DNA of 59,524 bases from an uncultured Bacilli bacterium (GCA_949841325.1 CATKZK010000006.1:1-59524), one strand, 5' to 3'. Counted from the stretch's first letter, positions 24,449-33,222 are shown. A program made the numbers and translations. Notes: a model not told the origin generated them from the letters alone.

Positions 24449-25966
24449 ATGAATTGTAAAAAATGTGGATCACCTTTATCAGGTGGAGAAAAAGTATGTA
24501 AAATTTGTGGTGAAGTTGTAGAAACAAATGAGTCAGCAAATCCATCAACAAATGGAGCTTTTAACAATGGGCAAAATACGGTAAATGCACAACCTATAAA
24601 TATACCAAGCAGAAATGCAACACTAGAAAATAATTTATCATCAGGTTTTACTTTTATAGATACAGCATCTGCATCACAAACTACTGAGAATACGTCTGTT
24701 CAAAACTCATCTGTTCAAAACAATGAGGGAACAGCAAATGTAGTGAGTCCAACAGCACCAAATGCTTCAATTCCAAATGTAGTAACGGATATAAATGTTC
24801 AAAACCCACCAGTTATGAACAGTGAAATAGCAGGAAATGTGATAAATCAAAGTACAATTCCTGTATCTTCTCAAACTCCACCAAGTGTTCCAACTGCAAT
24901 ACCAGATATAAATGTTCAAAACTCTTCAGTTATGAACAATGAACAAGCACCTGTTTCCCAAAATGTAAATCCACAAGTGGTTCAAGCACAACCTATAAGT
25001 GAACAAAATGGAATAACTCCAGTTTCACAAAATAGTAGCGAAAACCAAGGGGCAAGCATCTCAGACGCAATGAGTGCCTCTCCTGCAACTGCTGTTTCAC
25101 CAGTAGCGCCAGTGAATGAGAGTCAAGGACAACCTTTTAATCAAAGTCCTACTCCTGTAGAACAAGTACAGATGATTTCACCTGAAAGTATCGTTTTAGA
25201 TTCTAACGAAGAACAAGACAAGAAAAAGAAACCTAACAAAGTAGTAAAAATGATTCTTCTTGTGATTGAATTTGCACTAGTTATCGTCATTGGTATTTTG
25301 GTAGGGAATATGATTTATAAAAATCTTGGAAATTCTAAAACGACGGTGCCAAATACGACGAATCCAACAACACCTCAAACGACAGAACCAGTAACTAATG
25401 GAAATGAACAAACAGAAAATACGAATAAAACGGAGCCAACAACAAATAGTACAACAACACCAACGACTACTCCAGCAGCTACAGGAACAACGACTACTTC
25501 ACAAGCGGTTGGAACTGCAGCGAAATGTAGTGCCATAGAATGTATTAAACTCATTAAACCAGAAAATAAAGTAGAAGAGATTAATAATATTATTGGAATA
25601 AAAGGAGAAATTACAGATAGCAAATATAACCGCTATTACTGGAAAATTACAGAGGATTCAGGAATTGAAGTTGCTTATTATTCAGGAACTAAAGGAAATA
25701 TCTTCCTAAAAGTAAATAACAACACATTAGTAAATGAATCTGTCACATTCTCTAAATTTGAATCAGATATTAAACCTCGTGTAAGTACAGGTATTACCTA
25801 TAAGGAAATTGTTGAATTGATAGGAAAAGTGGAAGGAACTCTTGTTGAAAAATCTAGTTATTCAACAAAATACCAATGGGTATCTAAAAGTGGTGAAACG
25901 CTTAAAGTAACGATTAATAATCAAACTGAAAAATGTACATTCGCGACTGTTGTAAAGGGAAATTAA
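24449..25966 (+). CDS. Zinc-ribbon membrane protein with low-complexity linkers
   Basis: 505 residues from ATG 24449 (AAAGAGG upstream; the TTG two codons earlier is less likely). Domains: N-terminal zinc ribbon (CKKCGSPLSGGEKVCKICG, residues 3-21); Asn/Gln/Ser/Pro-rich linker to about 245 with two related repeats (DINVQNPPVMNSE and DINVQNSSVMNNE); a single membrane helix (about 267-290); a Thr/Pro/Asn-rich spacer to about 350; and a C-terminal domain of about 150 residues beginning KCSAIECIKLI with no family I recognise. The zinc ribbon would be cytoplasmic and the C-terminal domain outside. Function unknown. Confidence 0.8.
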   Translation: MNCKKCGSPLSGGEKVCKICGEVVETNESANPSTNGAFNNGQNTVNAQPINIPSRNATLENNLSSGFTFIDTASASQTTENTSVQNSSVQNNEGTANVVSPTAPNASIPNVVTDINVQNPPVMNSEIAGNVINQSTIPVSSQTPPSVPTAIPDINVQNSSVMNNEQAPVSQNVNPQVVQAQPISEQNGITPVSQNSSENQGASISDAMSASPATAVSPVAPVNESQGQPFNQSPTPVEQVQMISPESIVLDSNEEQDKKKKPNKVVKMILLVIEFALVIVIGILVGNMIYKNLGNSKTTVPNTTNPTTPQTTEPVTNGNEQTENTNKTEPTTNSTTTPTTTPAATGTTTTSQAVGTAAKCSAIECIKLIKPENKVEEINNIIGIKGEITDSKYNRYYWKITEDSGIEVAYYSGTKGNIFLKVNNNTLVNESVTFSKFESDIKPRVSTGITYKEIVELIGKVEGTLVEKSSYSTKYQWVSKSGETLKVTINNQTEKCTFATVVKGN

Positions 25967-25984
25967 TAAATTTCCTTTTTTTTA
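25958..25984 (+). terminator. Terminator of the zinc-ribbon gene
   Basis: Stem GGAAATT/AATTTCC, four-base loop containing the end of the stop codon, then a T-run. Confidence 0.8.
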
Positions 25985-26068
25985 TCCAAACTAAAAGAAG
26001 TCTTTTTTGTCATATTTTTTCTTCTTTTTATATCCTTTGTCGAAGCTCTTTAAAAGGATGAATGAAAG

Positions 26069-26077
26069 GGCTACAAT
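26069..26077 (+). promoter_or_regulatory. Possible sigma-F/sigma-G-type -10 element upstream of spoIIAA
   Basis: GGCTACAAT fits GGnnAnAnT, the -10 of forespore sigma factors, 18 bases before spoIIAA. No good -35 is seen, so this is tentative. Confidence 0.25.
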
Positions 26078-26094
26078 AAAATTAGGTGATAAAT

Positions 26095-26412
26095 ATGTTG
26101 AAAATGAATTTGGAATATCGAAAGGGAATTCTTTTTGTGAGACTCAAGGGAAATTTAAATGCCAATACAGCATCTAGGTTTTCAGAATACACATTGCCAA
26201 TTATCAAGGATTACAAAGTCAAATATATGGTGTATAATCTAAATGACTTGGTAAGCATAGATAAAACGGGAGAAGATGTTTTGCTAAAAAGTAGCACATA
26301 TGTCGAAGATCATAAAGGAAAAGTATTGATTGTAAATAATAAAATCAATACTCCATTACATTTTGAAAATATATCGAATGAATTAGTGGCTTTAAGTCTA
26401 GTTAATAGCTAA
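26095..26412 (+). CDS. spoIIAA: Anti-sigma factor antagonist SpoIIAA-like (STAS domain)
   Basis: 105-residue STAS-domain protein from ATG 26095 (AGGTGAT upstream). In Bacillus SpoIIAA is phosphorylated on Ser58 in DSSG by the kinase SpoIIAB and frees sigma-F when dephosphorylated (family knowledge). The equivalent here is Asp56-Lys57-Thr58-Gly59, so the acceptor would be Thr, and the neighbourhood lacks spoIIAB. It is followed after two bases by the sigma-factor gene. The assignment as SpoIIAA rests on STAS-type sequence and gene order; it is more divergent than usual. Confidence 0.7.
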   Translation: MLKMNLEYRKGILFVRLKGNLNANTASRFSEYTLPIIKDYKVKYMVYNLNDLVSIDKTGEDVLLKSSTYVEDHKGKVLIVNNKINTPLHFENISNELVALSLVNS

Positions 26413-26414
26413 CT

Positions 26415-27035
26415 GTGGATGAATATACAAAAACACAAGATGAACTTATTCATCGTATAGCTAGAAAATTCTACGGAGTAGAACGAGAAGACTTATATCA
26501 AGCCGGACGTTTGGGACTAATTAAAGCATATAAAAACTATAAGGAATGTGAAGTACCTTTTGAAGCATATGCAAGTAAATATATATTTGGAGAAATGTAT
26601 GACTTATCAATGAAAAGTCGAAATATAAAATTAAATAAAGAATACTTAAAATTATATAAATTAATGAATCAGACATATGCTCATTTAACCCAAACTCTAG
26701 GAAGAGAAGTGACCATAGAAGAAATCAGTGAATATTTAGGGGTTCCTGTTCACGATTTAGAAATGGTAAAAATCTTAATGGATGAAGTATTTTATCTAGA
26801 TGATGAGAATGAATGCATTCAAATTGGTGTAGAACAAAATCAAGATGATCATATTCTCTTTGAAGAATCATTAGAATCGCTTAACGACCCTTTATCATCT
26901 GCAGTGATTCGTTATCGATATCTTTATGATTTAACTCAAAGAGAAGTAGCTGAATTACTTGGAATCAGTCAAGTGAATGTTTCTCGAATCGAGTCTAAAG
27001 GTAAAAAGAAAATTCTCGAATATATTTCCGCATAA
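26415..27035 (+). CDS. sigF: Sporulation sigma factor, SigF-like
   Basis: 206-residue sigma-70-family factor with a GTG start two bases after spoIIAA. Region 2 contains EREDLYQAGRLGLIKAYKNY and AYASKYIFGEMYDL; region 3 is LTQTLGREVTIEEISEYLGV; region 4 has a helix-turn-helix LTQREVAELLGISQVNVSRIE. The sequence fits the sigma-B/F/G group, and being sandwiched between a STAS gene and spoVA genes points to sigma-F, the first forespore factor. SigG is an alternative. A hairpin holding the next gene's ribosome binding site follows its stop. Confidence 0.8.
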   Translation: MDEYTKTQDELIHRIARKFYGVEREDLYQAGRLGLIKAYKNYKECEVPFEAYASKYIFGEMYDLSMKSRNIKLNKEYLKLYKLMNQTYAHLTQTLGREVTIEEISEYLGVPVHDLEMVKILMDEVFYLDDENECIQIGVEQNQDDHILFEESLESLNDPLSSAVIRYRYLYDLTQREVAELLGISQVNVSRIESKGKKKILEYISA

Positions 27036-27066
27036 CTTCCATACTAGTAATGGAGGTTTTTCGTTT

Positions 27067-27468
27067 ATGACATATAATGAAGTAGTAAAAAGCATAACAC
27101 CTAAGGAAAAAAGACTGGAAAATGCCATAAGAGCATTTGTATCTGGAGGTATTATAGGAAGTATATCTGAACTTTTAGTTTCTGCTGTCTCTCCTGAATT
27201 TATGTTGATTGTTTGGATTGCCATAGCTGCATTCCTAACAGGATTTGGTCGTTTTGATGATGTGGTAGATTTTTTAAAGATGGGTGCTATTATTCCTATA
27301 ACTGGATTTGCTCATTCTGTTGCGGCTTCTTCTTTAGAGTATAAAGAGGAAGGACTTATTACAGGAATAGGTGCAAACTATTTGAAACTTGCGGGAAGTG
27401 TCATTCTTTATGGAGTTTTAACAGCTGCTATTTTTGCAGGAATAAGAGGTGTTTTATGGTTACTTTAA
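27067..27468 (+). CDS. spoVAC: Stage V sporulation protein AC
   Basis: 133-residue membrane protein from ATG 27067, with GGAGG ten bases upstream inside a hairpin (CTTCCAT/ATGGAGG) that resembles a weak terminator or regulator. It begins MTYNEVVKSITPKEKRLENAIRAF and contains FVSGGIIGSISELL and FAHSVAASSLEYKEEGLITGIG, typical SpoVAC segments. SpoVA proteins form the inner-membrane channel that loads dipicolinic acid into the forespore. It overlaps spoVAD by 13 bases. Confidence 0.92.
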   Translation: MTYNEVVKSITPKEKRLENAIRAFVSGGIIGSISELLVSAVSPEFMLIVWIAIAAFLTGFGRFDDVVDFLKMGAIIPITGFAHSVAASSLEYKEEGLITGIGANYLKLAGSVILYGVLTAAIFAGIRGVLWLL

Positions 27469-28421
27469 AATATAGTAATGTGTATTTAAATGATTGGTTT
27501 TCAATTGCATCTCCTGATGAAGAAAAAGGCAATATCAAAAATGTCAATCTCTATATGAAAGATTATTACTATGGAGAAAAAACGGCTGAAGAAGCAGAGA
27601 TAAAAATGCAAAAGACGGTATTAAATCATTTATTACAAAAATATTCATTTCCTCTTGTAATAGGAGGAGATCTTTCAAATCAGCTTGCGACAATGAATAC
27701 CACTTTAAAGTGTTTTGATAAATCCTTTTTAGGGATTTACAATGCTTGTTCGACTTTTATTGAAGGAATGATTATAGCTTCTCAGTATATTGATGCAAAA
27801 TCAATTGATACAGCATGTGTTCTTACAAGTTCTCATATTTTAGCAAGTGAAAGACAATTTCGCTTCCCTAATGAATATGGCTCTTTAAAGTCTTGCTACA
27901 CGACTGTTACGATTACAGCAGCTGTTGGGGGTGTTCTTTCTAATCAAGCAAGTAAATATAAAGTCGTTTCATCGACCATTGGAAATGTCGTTGATTATGG
28001 AGTAAAAGATGTTAACAATATAGGTGCTATCATGGCTCCAGCAGCAGCAAAAGTATTTTACGAACATATGAAAAATAGTGGAAAAACGCTAGATGATTAT
28101 GATTTTGTTTTAACGGGAGATTTAGGACGTCTTGGCTTAGAGCTGTTTCTTCATCTTCTTAAAACAGAATATGGCATTCATGAGGAAGAAAAGTTTATGG
28201 ATGCTGGAGCAAGTATCTATAAAGAAAATCAAAAGAAATTACAAGGAGGAAGTGGACCTTCTGTCATTCCTTTTGTACTTTTTAACAAAGTGCTTACAAG
28301 TAAAAAAGTAAAAAAGGTATTGGTTATTGGAACAGGAGCCTTACATAATCCTACATTAGTCAATCAAAAGAAAAGTATTCCAGCCATAGCGCATGCGATA
28401 GAAATAGAGGTGCTAAAATGA
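27456..28421 (+). CDS. spoVAD: Stage V sporulation protein AD
   Basis: 321-residue thiolase-fold protein with YNACSTFIEGM (about 103-114), TSSHILASERQFRFPNEYG and LTGDLGRLG, all diagnostic of SpoVAD. This soluble part of the SpoVA complex binds dipicolinic acid (family knowledge). It overlaps spoVAC at its start and spoVAE by four bases (ATGA) at its end, so the three genes are tightly coupled. Confidence 0.95.
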   Translation: MVTLKYSNVYLNDWFSIASPDEEKGNIKNVNLYMKDYYYGEKTAEEAEIKMQKTVLNHLLQKYSFPLVIGGDLSNQLATMNTTLKCFDKSFLGIYNACSTFIEGMIIASQYIDAKSIDTACVLTSSHILASERQFRFPNEYGSLKSCYTTVTITAAVGGVLSNQASKYKVVSSTIGNVVDYGVKDVNNIGAIMAPAAAKVFYEHMKNSGKTLDDYDFVLTGDLGRLGLELFLHLLKTEYGIHEEEKFMDAGASIYKENQKKLQGGSGPSVIPFVLFNKVLTSKKVKKVLVIGTGALHNPTLVNQKKSIPAIAHAIEIEVLK

Positions 28422-28741
28422 TTATTAAATCATTCCTATTTACAGGTTTTATCTGTCTTATTGCTCAAATAATAAAAGACAATACAAAATTAACTAGTGG
28501 TCATATTACGAGTTTATTTGTATCCCTTGGTGCTTTTTTAGGGTTCTGTGGTGCTTATGATAAAATTATCGATTGTGTCGGTGGAGGAGCAAGTGTCGTC
28601 ATTATGTCTTTTGGAAATACCCTATATAATACGGCAATAGAAAAGGGCATTCTTCATATGTTAGGAGGAGTTTCCACAGGAATTGTGGCAACAATTTTAC
28701 TTGCATTTGCGATTACTTTATTATTCCGAGTAAGAGACTAA
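28418..28741 (+). CDS. spoVAE: Stage V sporulation protein AE (SpoVAEB-like)
   Basis: 107-residue membrane protein with three or four helices. LTSGHITSLFVSLGAFLGFCGAYDKI and GGASVVIMSFGNTLY are typical of SpoVAE. Together with SpoVAC and SpoVAD it makes the minimal core of the dipicolinate channel; spoVAA, spoVAB and spoVAF are absent from this cluster. A terminator overlaps the stop. Confidence 0.93.
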   Translation: MIIKSFLFTGFICLIAQIIKDNTKLTSGHITSLFVSLGAFLGFCGAYDKIIDCVGGGASVVIMSFGNTLYNTAIEKGILHMLGGVSTGIVATILLAFAITLLFRVRD

Positions 28742-28755
28742 TGTCTCTTTTCTCT
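28733..28755 (+). terminator. Terminator of the spoIIA/spoVA cluster
   Basis: Stem AGAGAC/GTCTCT, four-base loop with the stop codon, then a T-rich tail. Confidence 0.75.
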
Positions 28756-28799
28756 TGTAAAGAAGACAATTCTTTTTTATAATAATAGTGGTGAAGATA

Positions 28800-30029
28800 A
28801 TGAAGAAAAAAGGAATGTTTTTTTTACTTTTGATTACTGTTGGAATTCTCCTTTATAGTATGACACGTATTGAAAAACATGAAAAAACAATTTCCGATTA
28901 CACACATGATGTAAAAGAAAAAGTAGTGATAGGTAAACAAGAACTCGAAGTAGTTTATGTAAAAGGAAATGGCATAGATGAAACTTTAACGTTTGGTAAT
29001 ATTTCAAGTAAAAGAATAAAAATTAAGAATTTAGGACAAGAGATTGTCAGTTTTGCGATTGCCCTAAAGAATGCTGAAATAAGTAATCAACTTTTGACCT
29101 ATGATGTCTCTTTTGCAAACAAAGAAGATGATTCATTTGAAATCATCTCTACAAATAATACGTTTAATTCAAATAAGAATTTAGTCTATAATATGGGATT
29201 AAAAAGTGGAGAAGAGATGGTGATTGAAATATCCTTTAAAGCCAATTTGGAATTTGAAGAGACAAAGATAAAAGGGATTATTGAAGTGAAAAACAATTTA
29301 TCAGAAATAGAACTTTTTTTAGAACAAGTCTTTGAAGCTCATCAAGTCTTAGAAGAAAAGATTAGTCGTTTAAAAGGCATTAGTGAAAAGGGGATCTATA
29401 CTGTTTCTGTTGATGAACTTTTGGAAGAGAGTAAGGATTTTAAGGGAATAATTTTAGTTGATGCTCGCGATATTGTTGATATCAAATATTATGACTCTAT
29501 TACAAATGGAAAATATAGTCTTGATCATGTCTTATTTAGTAATACGTTAAGTAAAAAGAGTGTAGGAAAATCAGGGGATATCGATATAAATGAGGAAACT
29601 TTATGTAAAGCACATAGTCGTGAATCTTGTCAAAAACTATCTATATTAAAGGAAAATCCATATGGGGGAATGAATACATTTACCTCTAATGTTGCCTCAC
29701 TACTTGAAAAGGCAAAACAGGTCACTCTTTTAAAAGATAAAGAGGTGATTGTTTTAGATATAAAGGCAGATTTACAGGAGTCAAATGGTCTAGAAGGATA
29801 TATATTGGTGCACCAAAAAGAACAAGCCGAATATTATCTATATATAACCAATAAATTATATATGGTTTCTGGTTATAATGTAACAAAATATGGAATGTTT
29901 AATGAAACATCAGGAACCATTCGTGCATTCAATGAAACGGCTTTTAACGTAGCTGCTTTAAATGCAGGAAAAGTATGTGAGTTTACAGGCTTTACAGATT
30001 GTTATAACTTGAAAGGAGAAAAAGTGTAG
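28800..30029 (+). CDS. Membrane-anchored extracytoplasmic protein of unknown function
   Basis: 409 residues from ATG 28800 (two GTG codons just upstream are in frame). A basic start and one membrane helix (about 4-18) precede a long soluble part outside the cell. A beta-rich region (about 40-180) with LTYDVSFANKEDDS and GEEMVIEISFKANL suggests an immunoglobulin-like or similar fold. The C-terminal half has four Cys residues (LCKAHSRESC and KVCEFTGFTDC) that may form disulfides. No family is recognised. It is the first of three genes ending in an arylsulfotransferase-like gene, and a terminator at its end suggests partial uncoupling. Confidence 0.7.
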   Translation: MKKKGMFFLLLITVGILLYSMTRIEKHEKTISDYTHDVKEKVVIGKQELEVVYVKGNGIDETLTFGNISSKRIKIKNLGQEIVSFAIALKNAEISNQLLTYDVSFANKEDDSFEIISTNNTFNSNKNLVYNMGLKSGEEMVIEISFKANLEFEETKIKGIIEVKNNLSEIELFLEQVFEAHQVLEEKISRLKGISEKGIYTVSVDELLEESKDFKGIILVDARDIVDIKYYDSITNGKYSLDHVLFSNTLSKKSVGKSGDIDINEETLCKAHSRESCQKLSILKENPYGGMNTFTSNVASLLEKAKQVTLLKDKEVIVLDIKADLQESNGLEGYILVHQKEQAEYYLYITNKLYMVSGYNVTKYGMFNETSGTIRAFNETAFNVAALNAGKVCEFTGFTDCYNLKGEKV

Positions 30030-30048
30030 TCAATAGACTCCTTTTTTT
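30012..30048 (+). terminator. Probable terminator
   Basis: Stem AAAGGAG/CTCCTTT spanning the stop codon, with a 19-base loop and a T-run. The large loop makes it a moderate candidate. Confidence 0.45.
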
Positions 30049-30077
30049 GTATAATAAAATCAAGAGGATGGGGTATT

Positions 30078-30944
30078 ATGAAAAAGATAATAGTGAGTGT
30101 GATTGGTGTTTTTATTGTAGGTCTTCTTTTTATTGGAACCATCGGTTTACATGTGGAAAACAAAAGAGTTATCAACAATGAAACACAAGAATTTAATACG
30201 TTTTTAACAAATTTTTTACAAGCATGTCAGAAGTTTTCTCTTGGAGAAAAAGGGGAAGTGAAAGTAATAGCTGATTATAAGGGGGCTCATGGAGAATCTC
30301 TTCCTCATGAGTTTCAGTATTCCTTTTTAAATTTAAATACAGAACTTTTATTTGAAAGTGAAGCAGGGTATACGATGTTGTTTGCTGATCAAGAAATTTT
30401 GTACTTTTTAACAAAAGAATATCGTGTTCCAAAAGAGGCTTTTAAGATTAAAAATGAGGTAAGAAAAAATACATATGAACTTGACGTAGAAAACTTTAAC
30501 AAAGAGATGAATACAGAATATCAAAAAGGAGAAATAAGTTTTTCAATTGAAGGAAAATTAAGAAAAAAGATAAAAAAGATAACCGTAACACTTGATGATA
30601 TCATATATACTTGGGAAGATGATAAACTGACAATAAATCAAAAGGGAAATGAAACTTTGATTCTAAAAAATAGTAATGGATATAGTCTTTCTTATAATAA
30701 TGATGCAAAGATTAATTTATTTGCAAATACAGAAGTACGTGCTGATATTGTAATGAAGCAATATAGTTATTCATTTGAAAAAGTAGGACAAGAAATAAGG
30801 GTAACCATGAATACCCCTGCTTCTATTTATAATCGTTTAGAACTTATCTTTATAGCAAAAGAGGTTGAGATAAAGAAAGAAAAAGTGGCAGATGATAAAG
30901 CGAATCCTATTTATCGATATTTTGATGAGATAAAGGGGGAATAA
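30078..30944 (+). CDS. Membrane-anchored protein of unknown function
   Basis: 288 residues, with an N-terminal membrane helix (IIVSVIGVFIVGLLFIGTIGL, 4-24) and a soluble extracytoplasmic part. Alternating short strands (about 60-240), such as GEVKVIADYKG, KKITVTLDDIIYTWEDDKL and GYSLSYNNDAKINLF, suggest a beta-sheet-rich lipoprotein-like domain, but there is no lipobox Cys. Ribosome binding site GAGGATGGGG. Only one base separates its stop from the arylsulfotransferase-like gene, so the two are almost certainly co-expressed. Confidence 0.7.
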   Translation: MKKIIVSVIGVFIVGLLFIGTIGLHVENKRVINNETQEFNTFLTNFLQACQKFSLGEKGEVKVIADYKGAHGESLPHEFQYSFLNLNTELLFESEAGYTMLFADQEILYFLTKEYRVPKEAFKIKNEVRKNTYELDVENFNKEMNTEYQKGEISFSIEGKLRKKIKKITVTLDDIIYTWEDDKLTINQKGNETLILKNSNGYSLSYNNDAKINLFANTEVRADIVMKQYSYSFEKVGQEIRVTMNTPASIYNRLELIFIAKEVEIKKEKVADDKANPIYRYFDEIKGE

Positions 30945-30945
30945 G

Positions 30946-32847
30946 ATGAAAAAGAAGACAGGAGTGGTCGTTGTTCCCATTTGTATTTTACTTCTAGTGA
31001 GCTTAGGCCTTTTCGTTTTTAGTTATAAAGAAACAGAAAAAATGGTCGATTATTTTGAAGGAGAAGAACAGTCTTCTATCATCGCTTTAGTAAAGAATCA
31101 AGAAGAAGTGAACAGTCGCTTAGAAAAAGTAAGCAATAATCAATCTTATACTTTCGACAATGCTTATTTAGAGTTAAATCCTTATGAAATAAGTCCTTTA
31201 TCAGGCATATTAATCTATACCTCTAAGACTAAAGAACCTGTGGAGTTATGGATTAATGATGAGTTAAAAACGATCTTTGAAGCGAGTGCGAAACATGTCA
31301 TTCCTCTATATGGTCTGTTTGAGGATTATGAAAATAAAATTACAATAAAAAATGGAACTAAAGAAAAAACTTATTCTTTAAAGACAGAACCTAGTCATAT
31401 CAAATACCCATTAGAAGTATCGCAAAAAATCGAAAATGATGATGAAATGATTTTTACAGTGGCTTCTTATGAAACTTGGCTTACAGGATGGGATAAAACA
31501 GGTCGACTTCGTTTTTATTTAACAGAAGATTTGCGCATGGATGTTGAGTGGCTTTCAAATGGACATTTTATTATTGGGACAACCCAAGGGCAATTTGCAG
31601 AAAACTTTGTAGGTTTTGTGGAAATGGATTATTTAGGGAAAATATATCATCAATACACTTTAGAAAATGGATATTCTTTTGAGTCTCAAGTCTTAAAAAA
31701 TGGACATATTTTAAGTGCAGGAGGAAGTAGTCCTGTTTATATTAAAGAGCAAGTGATTTATGAACTTGATTTAGAAACAGGAAAAGTGGTTGATCAAATA
31801 AATCTTGCAGAAGTATTTAAAGCAATTGATCCTAGTTTTAATGAGAAGTATTTAGGACAAGCAGCTATACGCAATGGCTTTTACTATGATGAAAAGACAA
31901 ATGAAATGATTGTTTCTTTTAGAGGGATTGATACAGTTTTTTGTGTAGACTTTAGAACGAAAGAAATGAAATGGATTTTTACATCTCCTTCAAATGAAGT
32001 CTTTCAAAATGAAGTTTGGGAGTCTTATAAAGTAAAGAGTAGTGGAGAAAATTATCCTTGGGGACAGCATTCCCCACAAATTACTTCAAATGGACTTATT
32101 GCATTTTTTAACAATGGTTATGAACGCTATCGAGGATTTGAAGTAGGGGGAGAAGATTTAGTAAGTGCCTATAGCAATCATTATTCAAGAGCTGAAGCCT
32201 ATGAAATAAAGGATAAACAAGCCAATTTAGTATGGTCTTATGATGCCAATAAGGAATTGTTTTCTCACCAATATGGTTCTATTCGTATTGATGAATTAAA
32301 TCACAAGTTTATTAATTTTGGGTACGTTTTAAATAAGGATTATCGCAGCTCTAAAACAGGTCGACTTTCAGAATCTGAGAAAAATCCAGATCATATTCAT
32401 GCTGAAATTATAGAACTTGATGAAAACGATAGGGTTATTTTTAAAGCGACATGTGAAGAGGGAAAATATCGTGCCTTTAAACATGCTTTGTATGAAAGTA
32501 AAACAGCTTATATAGACATAGGGAACCTTACTTATTTCAACACAATACCTGCTGATGAGTTAAAAGAGACAACTATCAAAACTCTTTCCTTAGAAAATGC
32601 CATTCCTTGGATTAATTCATTGAAATTTAGTCAAAATACTTTTGAGACAGACAAAGTGATGAATGAAACGGATGATATTTCCTTTTATTTCATTAATAAA
32701 GCAGGAAAGGTGTATGTTCTTCAGTATAAGGAAAAAGAAAATATGCAAATAAATCGAATTTTTCATCTTGATTTAACGGGAAGTTATGCTTTTTATATCA
32801 ATATAAATGGTGAAATTTATAAAACAAATCGCATTATCAAATTTTAA
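30946..32847 (+). CDS. Aryl-sulfate sulfotransferase (ASST)-like protein
   Basis: 633 residues. An N-terminal membrane helix (about 8-25) anchors it outside the cell. About 60-140 form a small beta domain, then a beta-propeller-like region. WLSNGHFIIGTTQ, LKNGHILSAGG and WGQHSPQITSNGLIAFFNNG are the repeated NG-rich blades of the ASST family; the His in GQHS matches a conserved propeller His of the family. ASST enzymes move sulfate between phenolic compounds without PAPS (family knowledge). Whether the full His/Arg set is present needs alignment. Last gene of a three-gene cluster of exported proteins. Confidence 0.75.
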   Translation: MKKKTGVVVVPICILLLVSLGLFVFSYKETEKMVDYFEGEEQSSIIALVKNQEEVNSRLEKVSNNQSYTFDNAYLELNPYEISPLSGILIYTSKTKEPVELWINDELKTIFEASAKHVIPLYGLFEDYENKITIKNGTKEKTYSLKTEPSHIKYPLEVSQKIENDDEMIFTVASYETWLTGWDKTGRLRFYLTEDLRMDVEWLSNGHFIIGTTQGQFAENFVGFVEMDYLGKIYHQYTLENGYSFESQVLKNGHILSAGGSSPVYIKEQVIYELDLETGKVVDQINLAEVFKAIDPSFNEKYLGQAAIRNGFYYDEKTNEMIVSFRGIDTVFCVDFRTKEMKWIFTSPSNEVFQNEVWESYKVKSSGENYPWGQHSPQITSNGLIAFFNNGYERYRGFEVGGEDLVSAYSNHYSRAEAYEIKDKQANLVWSYDANKELFSHQYGSIRIDELNHKFINFGYVLNKDYRSSKTGRLSESEKNPDHIHAEIIELDENDRVIFKATCEEGKYRAFKHALYESKTAYIDIGNLTYFNTIPADELKETTIKTLSLENAIPWINSLKFSQNTFETDKVMNETDDISFYFINKAGKVYVLQYKEKENMQINRIFHLDLTGSYAFYININGEIYKTNRIIKF

Positions 32848-32853
32848 ACAAAT

Positions 32854-32884
32854 AAAAAGGAAACTCTATGCTTCCTTTTTTATT
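32854..32884. terminator. Bidirectional terminator between ASST-like gene and rpmB
   Basis: Stem AAAAGGAA/TTCCTTTT with a nine-base loop. A- and T-runs on both sides let it serve both converging genes; it overlaps the rpmB 3' end. Confidence 0.75.
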
Positions 32885-33033
32885 GTCTTCCATTCACTAG
32901 CAGCTAAAGTCACTTTTACACCATTAATTCTCTTTGTTTGATAATTAGGTTTCTTTTTAACATTCGTTTTTCTATGAGAATGTGAAACTGTTTTTAAAAA
33001 TGCAGGTTTTTTTGCTGATAATTTATTTGCCAT
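32866..33033 (-). CDS. rpmB: 50S ribosomal protein bL28
   Basis: 55-residue very basic protein starting MANKLSAKKPAF. VSHSHRKTNVKKKPNYQTKR and VKVTLAASEWKTIKK match bL28. The start is the ATG at 33033 with GGAGGG seven bases upstream; an in-frame ATG five codons earlier overlaps this site. It lacks the Cys pairs of zinc-binding L28 forms. A strong promoter lies upstream (33064-33092). Confidence 0.88.
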   Translation of the reverse strand: MANKLSAKKPAFLKTVSHSHRKTNVKKKPNYQTKRINGVKVTLAASEWKTIKKEA

Positions 33034-33063
33034 ATAATTTCCCTCCAATCAGAATTCCATAAA

Positions 33064-33092
33064 ATTATATCAATTATATGAAATATAGTCAA
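33064..33092 (-). promoter_or_regulatory. Sigma-A promoter of rpmB
   Basis: Minus strand TTGACT, 17-base spacer, perfect TATAAT. Confidence 0.85.
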
Positions 33093-33222
33093 TCTTTTTC
33101 TAAGATTATCATTTCTTCTTACTGTATTTTATGCAATTTTTAGCAAAGTTATTTCATTTTCCCTTTAAATCACTTTTCTATCAAGATTTTTATTGGGACT
33201 AGTGCTTTATTCATTAAAGTGA

